Shown: in pieces, positions 16,761 to 24,073 of the stretch
How the letters are laid out: every line of letters starts with the position of its first letter
Position numbering within the stretch: the stretch's first letter is position 1
From: Actinoplanes sp. SE50/110
Lineage (GTDB): Bacteria; Actinomycetota; Actinomycetes; Mycobacteriales; Micromonosporaceae
NCBI RefSeq assembly: GCF_900119315.1
Contig: NZ_LT827010.1
Span: forward strand, 5,241,001 to 5,305,000
DNA: 64,000 nucleotides
Direction of reading: 5' to 3'
The notes under the pieces: generated by a model
What the model saw: the letters and a program-made list of their open reading frames with translations, nothing else
What the model was told of the DNA's origin: nothing
Database searches by the model: none
Position numbers and translations under genes: made by a program

Positions 16761-18139
16761 GCCGGGGCACGGCCGCGCTCGCCTGCCTGCTCGCGGTCGT
16801 CACCAGCCAGCTGGCGTTCCCGGTGACGCCGGCCCGGGCGGCGGCCGGCGATCTGGCCACGACCGCCGGCGGGGTCGGTGGCAACGGGCAGCCGGCCACC
16901 TCGATCGCGATCGGCGCGCGGGGCCTGGCCCTCTACGAGTCGTCCACGGCCGCGCCGTCGATCCTGTACGTCGCCGACCTGTTCGCCCACGCGGTACGCG
17001 CCATCAATCTGACCACCGGGATCGCCACGGTCTTCGCCGGCATGGGCGCGAACAACAACAGCGGCGACAACGGTCCGGCCACGGCCGCCGGGATCAACAC
17101 CCCGGCCGACGTGGCGCTGGACGCCAACAACGACGTCGTCATCGCCGCGCAGCTGAACGCGCGCATCCGGAAGGTCACCCTCAGCGATGGCATTATCCGC
17201 ACCCAGTTCTCCGGGCTGAACAACCCGCAGGGCGTGGCGTTCAACGCCGCCGGTGACGAGTTCGTCGCCGACACCTACAACGGCCAGGTGCTCAAGTCGA
17301 CGTCGGGCGGCCCGCTCGCCGCGTTCGCCACCGGCCTGAACCGACCCAGCAACATCGCCTTCGACAGCTCCGGCAACGTCTACGTCAGCGACTGCCAGAA
17401 TCACGTCGTCTACCGGTACACCGCGGCGGGCGGCTCTCGGACCGTGGTCGCCGGGCTCGGCACCAACGTGTCCGGCGCGGCGGTGGACGGGGTGGCGGCG
17501 ACCGCCAGCGGACTCAACTGCCCGCGCGGTCTGGTCGTCGACGCATCCAACGTCATCTACGTGGCGGACGCCGGGAACAACCGGGTCCGTCAATTCACCG
17601 TCGGCGGCACCATCACCACGGTGGCCGGCACCGGCGTCGCGGGGATGAGCGGTGACGGGGCGGCGGCGACCGCGGCCACCCTGGACCATCCCACCGACCT
17701 GGTCGAGGACTCGACCGGCCGGTTCTACGTCGCCCAGGGCGGCGACCAGGCCAGCGACGCCGGCAAACAGAACTGGGGGTGCGCAGCTTCACCGTGGGCG
17801 GCGCGATCTCGACGGTCGGCGGCAACGGGTGGTGGGCGCGCGGTGGCGACGGCGGTGCGGCCACCGCGGCCGAGCTCTACCACCCGGGCGGGGTGGCCGT
17901 CGATCCGGCCGGCACGATGTACATCGCCGACTCGGGCAACAACGTGGTCCGCCAGGTGGCCGCCGGCATCATCACCACCGTCGCGGGCACCGGCGTGGCT
18001 GGCGGCACACCGGCCGACGGCGGGCTCGCGACCAGCGGCAATCTCTCCGACCCGGAGGACGTCACGGTGGACTCCGGCGGGGTCCTCTACATCGCCGACA
18101 CCGGCCACCACCGGATCCGCAGGGTGGCCGGCGGTGTGA
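16748..18139 (+). CDS. NHL-repeat surface protein, N-terminal part (frameshifted)
   Basis: ATG 16748 lies inside the end of the DUF916-like gene. Signal peptide to about 33, then NHL propeller blades of the type PRGLVVDASNVIYVADAGNNRVRQF. The frame is convincing only to about 17775; beyond it, to 18139, the peptide is the Arg/Pro/Thr-rich shadow of the next frame. The propeller resumes in the -1 frame at 17779. One extra G in the run tgggggt at 17774-17780 would join both halves in frame. So this is one gene of about 975 codons broken by an apparent single-base loss, either real or from sequencing. Confidence 0.7.
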   Translation: MRRLSRGTAALACLLAVVTSQLAFPVTPARAAAGDLATTAGGVGGNGQPATSIAIGARGLALYESSTAAPSILYVADLFAHAVRAINLTTGIATVFAGMGANNNSGDNGPATAAGINTPADVALDANNDVVIAAQLNARIRKVTLSDGIIRTQFSGLNNPQGVAFNAAGDEFVADTYNGQVLKSTSGGPLAAFATGLNRPSNIAFDSSGNVYVSDCQNHVVYRYTAAGGSRTVVAGLGTNVSGAAVDGVAATASGLNCPRGLVVDASNVIYVADAGNNRVRQFTVGGTITTVAGTGVAGMSGDGAAATAATLDHPTDLVEDSTGRFYVAQGGDQASDAGKQNWGCAASPWAARSRRSAATGGGRAVATAVRPPRPSSTTRAGWPSIRPARCTSPTRATTWSARWPPASSPPSRAPAWLAAHRPTAGSRPAAISPTRRTSRWTPAGSSTSPTPATTGSAGWPAV

Positions 18140-19674
18140 TCACCACCGTCGCGGGCACCGGCGTGGCCGGGTCGCTGATGACCGGCGTCGCGGCCACCAC
18201 GTTGCTGAGCTCGCCGTACGGGATCGACACTGCGAACGGGATGGTGTACGTCGCGGACACGGGCAACAACCGGATCCTGATGATCAACGGCGCCGCGGTC
18301 AGCGTCATCGCCGGCACCGGCACGGCCGGCACCTCGCCGGACGGCACCGCCGCCTCGCTCGCGAAACTGAACGCGCCGCGGGACGTGAAGGTCGACGCGT
18401 CCGGTGACATCTACGTCGCGGACACCGGCAACCACCTGGTCCGCAAGATCAGCAACGGGACGATCAGCACGGTGGCCGGCACCGGCGCGCTAGGCTACGC
18501 CGGCGACGGCGCCCTGGCCACCGCTGCGCTGCTGGACCAGCCCGACGGGCTCGAATCCGACACCGCCGGCAACCTGTACATCGCCGACGGCAACCCGGCC
18601 GCCGCGGGATACGGCGGCAGCGTCCTGCGCCGGGTCGACAGGCACGGCGTCATCCACACCATCGCCGGCAAGTACCAGAGCTACTCGTGGGCCGGCGACG
18701 GCGGCTCCGGCACCGCGAACGCCGCCCGGGTGCACACCCCCGGGCGGATGGCCATCGACGCCACCGGCACCCTGTACTTCCCGTCCAGCGGTGAGCTGCG
18801 CGTCCGGCAGCTCACGCTGCAGACCTCGGCGGCCATCTTCTGGACGTCGAACGCCACCCTCGGCGCGACCGGCGCCGTCTACGGCTGGGAATTCGTCTCC
18901 CGCACCGCCACCCCGATCGCCAGCATCACCGTCGCACTGCCCACCGCCACCACCGGCGCCGGCCTGTACGTGGTGAGCGCCGTCCACCTGCCCGGCACCG
19001 GGACCGTCTCGCTCAGCGGCACGACCCTGACGTACACCCTGGCCTCGCCGGTGACCGTGCCGGTCGGCCGGCACATGTACCTGTCGGTCGCCGGCTTCAC
19101 CAACACCGGCACCGCCGGCGGCTACGGCACCACCATCACCACGCGCGCGGCCGGCGCCGCCACCATCGACGTGTCCCAGTCCGGGGCCGTGACGTTCACG
19201 ACGGCGACGCCGGTGCTCGTCGTGCCCAACCCGGCCACGACGGTCACCGCCCCTGCCCAGGTGGTGCTCTACGTCGATCCGATCACCCAGGGCGACAACA
19301 GTGTCACCGCCGCGCTGACCGTGAAGTCCAACGCGACCAACGGCTACACGCTGAAGGTCGCCGGCACCCCGATGAGCGGCACGTACGGTGCGCTCACCCC
19401 GGTCTCCGGCGGGCTCGCCAGCCCGGTGACCGGCGGCGGATTCGGCGCCGGGCGGTTCGGCTACGCGGTCTCGGTCAGCGGCGCCGGCACCTTCGCCGGA
19501 ACCGCCGGAAGCTACGCCGGCTACACCTCCGCCGGGGAGGTGGCGGTCACCGCCGGCAGGCCGACCGCGATCGGCGGCGACACGGTGCAGATCACCAACC
19601 GCCTGAAGGTGGACTTCCAGCAGCGGGCCGGCGTCTACACCGGCACGCTGAACTTCCGGGTCACCGGGCTCTGA
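17779..19674 (+). CDS. NHL-repeat surface protein, C-terminal part with WxL-like module
   Basis: 631 codons from the GTG at 17779, which has no ribosome site and is best seen as the continuation of the gene starting at 16748. It holds about six NHL blades (GGVAVDPAGTMYIADSGNNV, EDVTVDSGGVLYIADTGH and others) with TTVAGTGVAG connectors. From about residue 350 onward it is a copy of the WxL-like protein at 14797. Expected role: a displayed propeller held to the cell envelope by its C-terminal module. The 3' end has been tandemly duplicated just after the stop codon. Confidence 0.7.
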   Translation: MRSFTVGGAISTVGGNGWWARGGDGGAATAAELYHPGGVAVDPAGTMYIADSGNNVVRQVAAGIITTVAGTGVAGGTPADGGLATSGNLSDPEDVTVDSGGVLYIADTGHHRIRRVAGGVITTVAGTGVAGSLMTGVAATTLLSSPYGIDTANGMVYVADTGNNRILMINGAAVSVIAGTGTAGTSPDGTAASLAKLNAPRDVKVDASGDIYVADTGNHLVRKISNGTISTVAGTGALGYAGDGALATAALLDQPDGLESDTAGNLYIADGNPAAAGYGGSVLRRVDRHGVIHTIAGKYQSYSWAGDGGSGTANAARVHTPGRMAIDATGTLYFPSSGELRVRQLTLQTSAAIFWTSNATLGATGAVYGWEFVSRTATPIASITVALPTATTGAGLYVVSAVHLPGTGTVSLSGTTLTYTLASPVTVPVGRHMYLSVAGFTNTGTAGGYGTTITTRAAGAATIDVSQSGAVTFTTATPVLVVPNPATTVTAPAQVVLYVDPITQGDNSVTAALTVKSNATNGYTLKVAGTPMSGTYGALTPVSGGLASPVTGGGFGAGRFGYAVSVSGAGTFAGTAGSYAGYTSAGEVAVTAGRPTAIGGDTVQITNRLKVDFQQRAGVYTGTLNFRVTGL

Positions 19675-19736
19675 CGGTCAACCGCCGGCACGCTCAACTT
19701 CCGGGTCACCGGGCTCAGACGGTCAACCGCCGGCAC
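19640..19736. repeat. 45-bp tandem duplication, 2.2 copies
   Basis: Unit 1 is 19640-19684, unit 2 is 19685-19729, and seven bases of a third follow. Unit 1 encodes the last codons and TGA of the NHL gene. Unit 2 differs at two places, one of which changes the stop CTCTGA to CTCAGA. The TGA of the opposite-strand gene (19723-19725) lies inside unit 2. Confidence 0.9.
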
Positions 19737-20232
19737 CCGACCGACCGGCCGCCTCGGCGAACGCGACGGCGGTGAACCCCGGGGCGGCCACCGCCAGCGC
19801 CGACCCGTCGGCGAAACGCAGGGTGAGGCTGCCCGCCGGCTCGTCGGCGGCCGCGGTGGCCAGGCCGGCCCGCGGGCACTCCCAGACCGGCGCCAGCGGT
19901 GGCAGCGGCGCCGGCTCGGACCGCCCGAAAAGGCGGCGTCGGGGCGGCCGGAACTCGCCGTCGAGCAGCAGCAGGCGCAGCCGGTCGCCGGTCAGCGCCA
20001 GGGTGGCGGCGACGGTGTGCTCCGGCAGGTGGCGGTACAGCTCGGCGGCGATGCCACCGGCCGGTCCCGGCGGCGGGCTGCCCGGCATGCCCGGCGCCAG
20101 CCGGGAGATCAGCGGCAGGCCCGGGTCGCGGGCGATCCACAGCGCGGCGTGCAGCGTCTCGCCGGGCTCCAGATGCTCGGCGACCCGCAGTCGCAGCTCG
20201 GCCTGCCGGGCCGCCGGACCGGATGCGTTCAT
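19723..20232 (-). CDS. Hypothetical protein
   Basis: 169 aa, cytoplasmic, Pro/Arg/Leu-rich, no signal peptide. LEPGETLHAALWIARDPG and the later ALTGDRLRLLLLDGEF resemble the strands of PH-like domains found in actinobacterial proteins, but I would not assign a family. ATG 20232 is the only good start. Its last codon lies within the 45-bp tandem repeat, so the duplication may have changed its C-terminus. Confidence 0.65.
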   Translation of the reverse strand: MNASGPAARQAELRLRVAEHLEPGETLHAALWIARDPGLPLISRLAPGMPGSPPPGPAGGIAAELYRHLPEHTVAATLALTGDRLRLLLLDGEFRPPRRRLFGRSEPAPLPPLAPVWECPRAGLATAAADEPAGSLTLRFADGSALAVAAPGFTAVAFAEAAGRSGAGG

Positions 20233-20318
20233 CGGGCCATCAGATCATGCGGCTCGCCGCCGCCCGCCACGCCGGCGTCGCGGCCGGTCTGGGCATCATG
20301 CTGGTGACCGGCGGCTGA

Positions 20319-20357
20319 CCCGGCCCGGCGGAACACCGGGCCGGGACGGCCCGGTGT
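20319..20357 (-). terminator. Two overlapping alternative hairpins
   Basis: Stem 1 pairs 20319-20328 with 20336-20345; stem 2 pairs 20333-20342 with 20348-20357. They share the middle strand and cannot form together. They lie directly at the stop of the ALF-repeat gene on the minus strand. Most likely a terminator; switching is speculation. Confidence 0.55.
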
Positions 20358-20872
20358 CAGACCTGCCGCTGCGGGACGTGCCGCGGCGGAACGCGCAGGT
20401 CCAGCTCACGGGCGGTGTAGAGGTCGACGTTGAGGAACGTCAGGTAGGCGTCGATCTTCGCGGTGTCGAGCGTCTGCTGCGCGGCCGCATAGACGTGGGG
20501 GCCGGCGTCGGTGAGCGTCCGCACCACCGAGATCCGCAGCGCCGTCGCCCAGGCGTTCGGCAGGCCCGTCTTCAGGAAGGTCCGCAACTGCGCCTCGGTG
20601 CCGTCCATCGCTGCCTGCACCGCGTCGGGCAGGACCGGCAGCGCCTCCCTCGTCGACTCGAACAGGATCCGGTTGGCCACGAGCCGCACCTGCGTGGAGG
20701 TGGCGGTGTCCGGATCGATGGTGACGATTTCGCGGAGGTCCCGGTAGACCTTGCGCTCGGCCGACCGGTTGGTCTTGGTGCCGGCGGGCGCGCCGGTGTG
20801 CGCCACCGCCGGTGCCGCCGGAATCAGGAAGGCCAGCGCCACCACGGCGCCGGCCGACAATTTCGATCGCAT
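20357..20872 (-). CDS. Secreted ALF-repeat protein
   Basis: 171 aa. Signal peptide to about residue 24 (AVAH). A central helical unit (AQLRTFLKTGLPNAWATAL, then GPHVYAAAQQTLDT) fits the short ALF repeats found in actinobacterial secreted proteins and in stalks of polymorphic toxins. GGGGGAGG precedes ATG 20872. Here the repeat stands alone without a toxin tip, so it may be a remnant or a small partner protein. Function unknown. Confidence 0.65.
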   Translation of the reverse strand: MRSKLSAGAVVALAFLIPAAPAVAHTGAPAGTKTNRSAERKVYRDLREIVTIDPDTATSTQVRLVANRILFESTREALPVLPDAVQAAMDGTEAQLRTFLKTGLPNAWATALRISVVRTLTDAGPHVYAAAQQTLDTAKIDAYLTFLNVDLYTARELDLRVPPRHVPQRQV

Positions 20873-21077
20873 GTGGTGTTTCCTCCCCCGTTGTTGATCA
20901 AACGCACCGATATTACCGACGGTGGATCAATAGGCAAGGCGCATCGACAGAGGTCGCCGCATTGTGGAACATCCCACTTCCACCGGCCCGGGCTCGCCGC
21001 TTCCGCGGGATCGGACACGGTGTAGAACGGGTGCATGGACGACGCCGAGCGGGACGAAACGGTGGTACGGGTGGGTC

Positions 21078-21746
21078 GTGACTGAGCCGCTCGACTATGC
21101 CGACCTCGACCTGGACCGGGCGGCCCGGCGCGGCTACCCGGAGGCGGTGTTCTGTGCCGGGAAGACATCGGCCCAGGTCGCCGGGATCGCCGCGGCGGTC
21201 CGCTCGCGACCGGAGGTGACCACCCTGTTCACCCGGGCCGAGCCGGCGCACGCGGCGGCGGTGCTGGGCGAGCTCCCGGATGCCCGGCACTACCCTGACG
21301 CGGGCCTGCTGGCCTGGCCACCGGACCCCGCGGCGCCGACCGGCGGGCTGGTGGTCGTGATGGCCGCGGGCACCTCGGATCTGCGGGCGGCGCGCGAGGC
21401 GGAGCTGACCGCCCGCCATCTCGGCCGGGCCACCGAACTGGTGGTGGACGTCGGGGTGGCCGGCCTGCACCGGGTCCTCGGCCGTCTCGAGCTGCTGCGC
21501 CGCGCCCGGGTCGTGGTGGTGGCCGCCGGGATGGACGGCGCGCTGCCCAGCGTGGTCGCCGGCCTGATCGCGGCGCCGGTGATCGGGCTGCCGACCTCGG
21601 TAGGGTACGGCGCCGCGTTCGGCGGGCTGGCGCCGCTGCTGGCCATGCTGAACGCCTGCGCGCCGGGGGTCGCGGTGGTCAACATCGACAACGGGTACGG
21701 GGCGGGCCACCTCGCCGCGCAGATCGCCGCGGAGCCGGCCGCATGA
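21078..21746 (+). CDS. larB: LarB, nickel-pincer cofactor biosynthesis carboxylase/hydrolase
   Basis: 222 aa from GTG 21078, chosen because it places TEPLDYADLDLDRAARRGYPE at the N-terminus as in the family; upstream in-frame sequence is unlike LarB. The C-terminal half is PurE-like: AAGTSDLRAAREAELTARHLG, AAGMDGALPSVVAGLIAAPV, VGYGAAFGGLAPLL. In known systems LarB carboxylates nicotinic acid adenine dinucleotide and hydrolyses the phosphoanhydride, the first step to the nickel-pincer nucleotide of lactate racemase. larC follows; larE and larA are not in the window. Confidence 0.9.
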   Translation: MTEPLDYADLDLDRAARRGYPEAVFCAGKTSAQVAGIAAAVRSRPEVTTLFTRAEPAHAAAVLGELPDARHYPDAGLLAWPPDPAAPTGGLVVVMAAGTSDLRAAREAELTARHLGRATELVVDVGVAGLHRVLGRLELLRRARVVVVAAGMDGALPSVVAGLIAAPVIGLPTSVGYGAAFGGLAPLLAMLNACAPGVAVVNIDNGYGAGHLAAQIAAEPAA

Positions 21747-21845
21747 GCTGGAGGCACGCGCGGATCGCCAGCCGGCGGCACGCGCGGATCGCCGCGGAGC
21801 CGGGGTCCCGGAGCCGGCCGCGAGCGCGGATCGCCGCGGAGCCGG
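21723..21845 (+). repeat. Repeats at the larB-larC junction
   Basis: A 16-base motif, ATCGCCGCGGAGCCGG, occurs at 21723 (last codons of larB), 21788 and 21830, and CACGCGCGGATCGCC also recurs between them. The spacer of about 100 bases between larB and larC looks built from copies of the larB 3' end. Confidence 0.8.
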
Positions 21846-21849
21846 GCGC

Positions 21850-23190
21850 GTGAGCGCGCGGCACGCCTGGGTCGACGCGTCCGCCGGGGTGGCCGGGGAC
21901 ATGCTGCTCGGGGCGCTGCTCGACGCCGGCGCCGACCCGGCGGTGGTGCAGGCGGCGGTCGACGCGGTCGTTCCCGGCTCGGTGCGCATCAGCGCGTCGG
22001 AGGTGACCCGGGCCGGGCTGCGGGCGGTCAAGGCGCACGTCGAGGTGCTGGTCGCCGAGCCACCGCACCGCACGTGGGCCGGGCTGCGCGGCATGCTCGA
22101 CGACTCCGGGCTGGTGGTCGCCGTGCGGGACCGGGCGGTCGCGGTGTTCGCCCGGCTCGCCGAGGCGGAGGCGCGGGTCCACGGGATCCCGGCGGGTGAC
22201 GTGCACTTCCACGAGGTGGGGGCGCTCGACTCGGTCGCCGACGTGGTCGGGGTGTGCGCGGCGCTCGACGATCTCGGGGTCACCTCGGTGTCGGCCGGCG
22301 AGGTGGCGGTCGGGTCGGGGTGGGTGCGGGGCGCGCACGGGCAGCTGCCGGTGCCGGTGCCGGCGGTGGCGCAGCTCGCGCTGGGCTGGCGGGTGTCCGC
22401 GGGTGGCTCCGGCGAGTTGGCCACCCCGACCGGGATGGCGCTGCTCCGCGCGCTGGCGGCCACCTGCGAGGAGTTGCCGTCGATGCGGGTCGAGGCGGCC
22501 GGGACCGGGGCGGGGGGACGGGATCGGGCGGAGCGGGCCAACGTCGTACGCGTCATCATCGGACAGCGAGAAGAAGCGGACCGGGCAGAGGGCATGCTTG
22601 GGGAAGCGGACCGGGCAGAGGGCAAGCTTGGGGAAGCGGACCGGGCAGAGGGCAAGCTTGGGGAAGCGGACCGGGAGAAGATCGTCCTCCTGGAGGCCAA
22701 CGTCGATGATCTTGACCCGCGCCTGTGGCCGGGCGTGCTCGCCCGACTCCTCGCCGCCGGCGCGGCCGACGCGTGGCTCACCCCGATCCTGATGAAGAAG
22801 GGGCGCCCGGCCCACGTCCTGTCCGCGCTCTGCGCACCGGACCAGGTCCCCGGGCTACGGCGACACCTCTTCGAACAGACCAGCACGCTGGGCATCCGGG
22901 AATCCGTCCGGCACCGCACGGTGCTGGCCCGCCACGTCGTCCGGATCGGCGAGATCGCCGTCAAGATCGGTCACCTCGACGGGGTGATCGTGCAGGCCAT
23001 GCCGGAGTTCGAGGACGTGGCCGCCGTCGCCCGCCGCGAAGGCCGCCCGGAACGGGTGGTGCTACAGGAAGCGCTGGCCGCCGCGGCCGCCGCCGGCCTG
23101 GTGCCGGGCCGGCCCTCGCCGCCTACTCCTCCAGCCGCACCAGGAAGCCCTCGAACGTCAGATCACCACGATCGGGGACGCCCCGGGTGA
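21850..23190 (+). CDS. larC: LarC, nickel insertion protein, single-frame fusion of LarC1 and LarC2
   Basis: 446 aa, GTG 21850. The N-terminal LarC1 part has WVDASAGVAGDMLLGALLDAG and HFHEVGALDSVADVVG; the LarC2 part begins about residue 276 with LLEANVDDLDPRLWPGVL and LMKKGRPAHVLSAL. LarC inserts nickel into the pincer nucleotide using CTP (known for the family). In Lactobacillus plantarum the two halves are joined by programmed frameshifting; here they are one frame with a decapeptide repeat EADRAEGKLG in the linker (residues 242-275). The last 25 or so codons are Pro/Ser-rich and overlap the opposite gene by 68 bases, so they may be a nonfunctional extension. Confidence 0.9.
   Translation: MSARHAWVDASAGVAGDMLLGALLDAGADPAVVQAAVDAVVPGSVRISASEVTRAGLRAVKAHVEVLVAEPPHRTWAGLRGMLDDSGLVVAVRDRAVAVFARLAEAEARVHGIPAGDVHFHEVGALDSVADVVGVCAALDDLGVTSVSAGEVAVGSGWVRGAHGQLPVPVPAVAQLALGWRVSAGGSGELATPTGMALLRALAATCEELPSMRVEAAGTGAGGRDRAERANVVRVIIGQREEADRAEGMLGEADRAEGKLGEADRAEGKLGEADREKIVLLEANVDDLDPRLWPGVLARLLAAGAADAWLTPILMKKGRPAHVLSALCAPDQVPGLRRHLFEQTSTLGIRESVRHRTVLARHVVRIGEIAVKIGHLDGVIVQAMPEFEDVAAVARREGRPERVVLQEALAAAAAAGLVPGRPSPPTPPAAPGSPRTSDHHDRGRPG
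22573..22675 (+). repeat. 30-bp in-frame minisatellite inside larC
   Basis: Three full units begin at 22573, 22603 and 22633, plus a 13-base partial. Each encodes EADRAEGKLG (first unit EADRAEGMLG). Near-identity of units means recent expansion. The array is exactly at the junction between the LarC1 and LarC2 domains. Confidence 0.9.
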
Positions 23191-23488
23191 CCTCGGGCAG
23201 CTCGGTGAGCACCCCGGAGCCCGGCACCGTGCCGGTCCGCGGATCGGGCCGGGCATGAACCGCCTGGATCCGGGTCACCGTTGCGCTGGCCGGCTCGATC
23301 ACCGCGTCGGGACCGCCGTGGTGATACTGATAGGCGTCGACGCCGACCGCCGCGCCGGAACCGAGCACCTCGCCCAGCCACCGCGCGTCGATGTCACGCC
23401 GGAGCTCCCAGTCGACCCGCGAGCCGACCCGGAACGGATCGCCGCAACAGTTCCAGTCCGCCTTATCCACCCACACCATGATGGCCAC
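23123..23488 (-). CDS. Small DUF6578-like protein
   Basis: 121 aa, cytoplasmic. MAIMVWVDKADWNCCGDPF and VGSRVDWELR at the start resemble the DUF6578 family of actinobacteria (recalled, not searched). The rest is a beta-rich domain ending LTFEGFLVRLEE. Its 3' end overlaps that of larC by 68 bases in a convergent arrangement. No function is known. Confidence 0.6.
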   Translation of the reverse strand: MAIMVWVDKADWNCCGDPFRVGSRVDWELRRDIDARWLGEVLGSGAAVGVDAYQYHHGGPDAVIEPASATVTRIQAVHARPDPRTGTVPGSGVLTELPEVTRGVPDRGDLTFEGFLVRLEE

Positions 23489-23548
23489 GCCGGCAGTGTG
23501 CCCCGGTCCGCCGCCGGTTATGCCTGTCCGGGGCGACCGCCGGACCCC

Positions 23549-24073
23549 TCAGTCGCCGAGCGGCGGGTACGTATTCGTCTGAGTGTTGCGGGAGCCGATC
23601 TGGATGCCCTGGCTCCGGGTGATGATCACCTGATACTGGTCGCCGGCCGGAGTGGCCGCCTGCAGTAGCTCGCGCACTTCGGTGGCGAGCGACGGCTCCT
23701 CGGTCAGCGCCTTCAGGATCTGCGCGCGGACCAGCGCCAGCGACGCCTCGTCGGCCGGGTCGGCGGCCAGCTCCCGGACCGCGTCGGACACCTTCTCGCC
23801 ACGCTTGCCGGCGAACAGCCGGCTGAGCAGCTTGCGGCCCCAGCTGACGGTCGCGTCGGCGCCGTCCTCGGCGGCCGCGTCCTTCACCTTGTCGAGCACC
23901 GCGCTGCCGTAGGCGCCGGCGACCGCCGACACGTAGGGCAGGACAGAGGTCGACAACTCGTTGAGATCCACCTGTGTCACCACCTCGCCCGGCGCGCACC
24001 GGCCGGTCTGCGCGTCACAGTACTCCGCGTCGTCCACCAGGACGAACCGCAGCGGACCGTCCTCAGCCGGCAT
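23549..24073 (-). CDS. RHIM-type amyloid-motif protein
   Basis: 174 aa from ATG 24073, which overlaps the upstream DsbA-like gene by 11 bases; a longer frame to 24181 lies wholly within that gene and is unlikely. After an N-terminal beta part, a helical domain (about 45-145) contains DATVSWGRKLLSRLF. The C-terminus holds GIQIGSRNTQTN, with IQIG at residues 157-160 (23605-23594). This matches the RIP homotypic interaction motif core, I/V-Q-I/V-G-x-x-N, which forms functional amyloids in animal necroptosis and occurs in bacterial amyloid signalling proteins. Such motifs usually transmit a signal to an effector sharing the motif; no such partner is in the window. Confidence 0.7.
   Translation of the reverse strand: MPAEDGPLRFVLVDDAEYCDAQTGRCAPGEVVTQVDLNELSTSVLPYVSAVAGAYGSAVLDKVKDAAAEDGADATVSWGRKLLSRLFAGKRGEKVSDAVRELAADPADEASLALVRAQILKALTEEPSLATEVRELLQAATPAGDQYQVIITRSQGIQIGSRNTQTNTYPPLGD

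Noticed and set aside
17774..17780. Programmed -1 ribosomal frameshift in the NHL gene
   Set aside because: The slip would force the TGG-decoding tRNA to pair with CTG; an indel or sequencing error explains it better.
20247..20318. 23-codon plus-strand ORF between two minus-strand genes
   Set aside because: No ribosome site and no conserved look; likely chance.
22573..22675. Programmed frameshift site between LarC1 and LarC2
   Set aside because: The whole larC gene is in one frame through the repeat, so no frameshift is needed.
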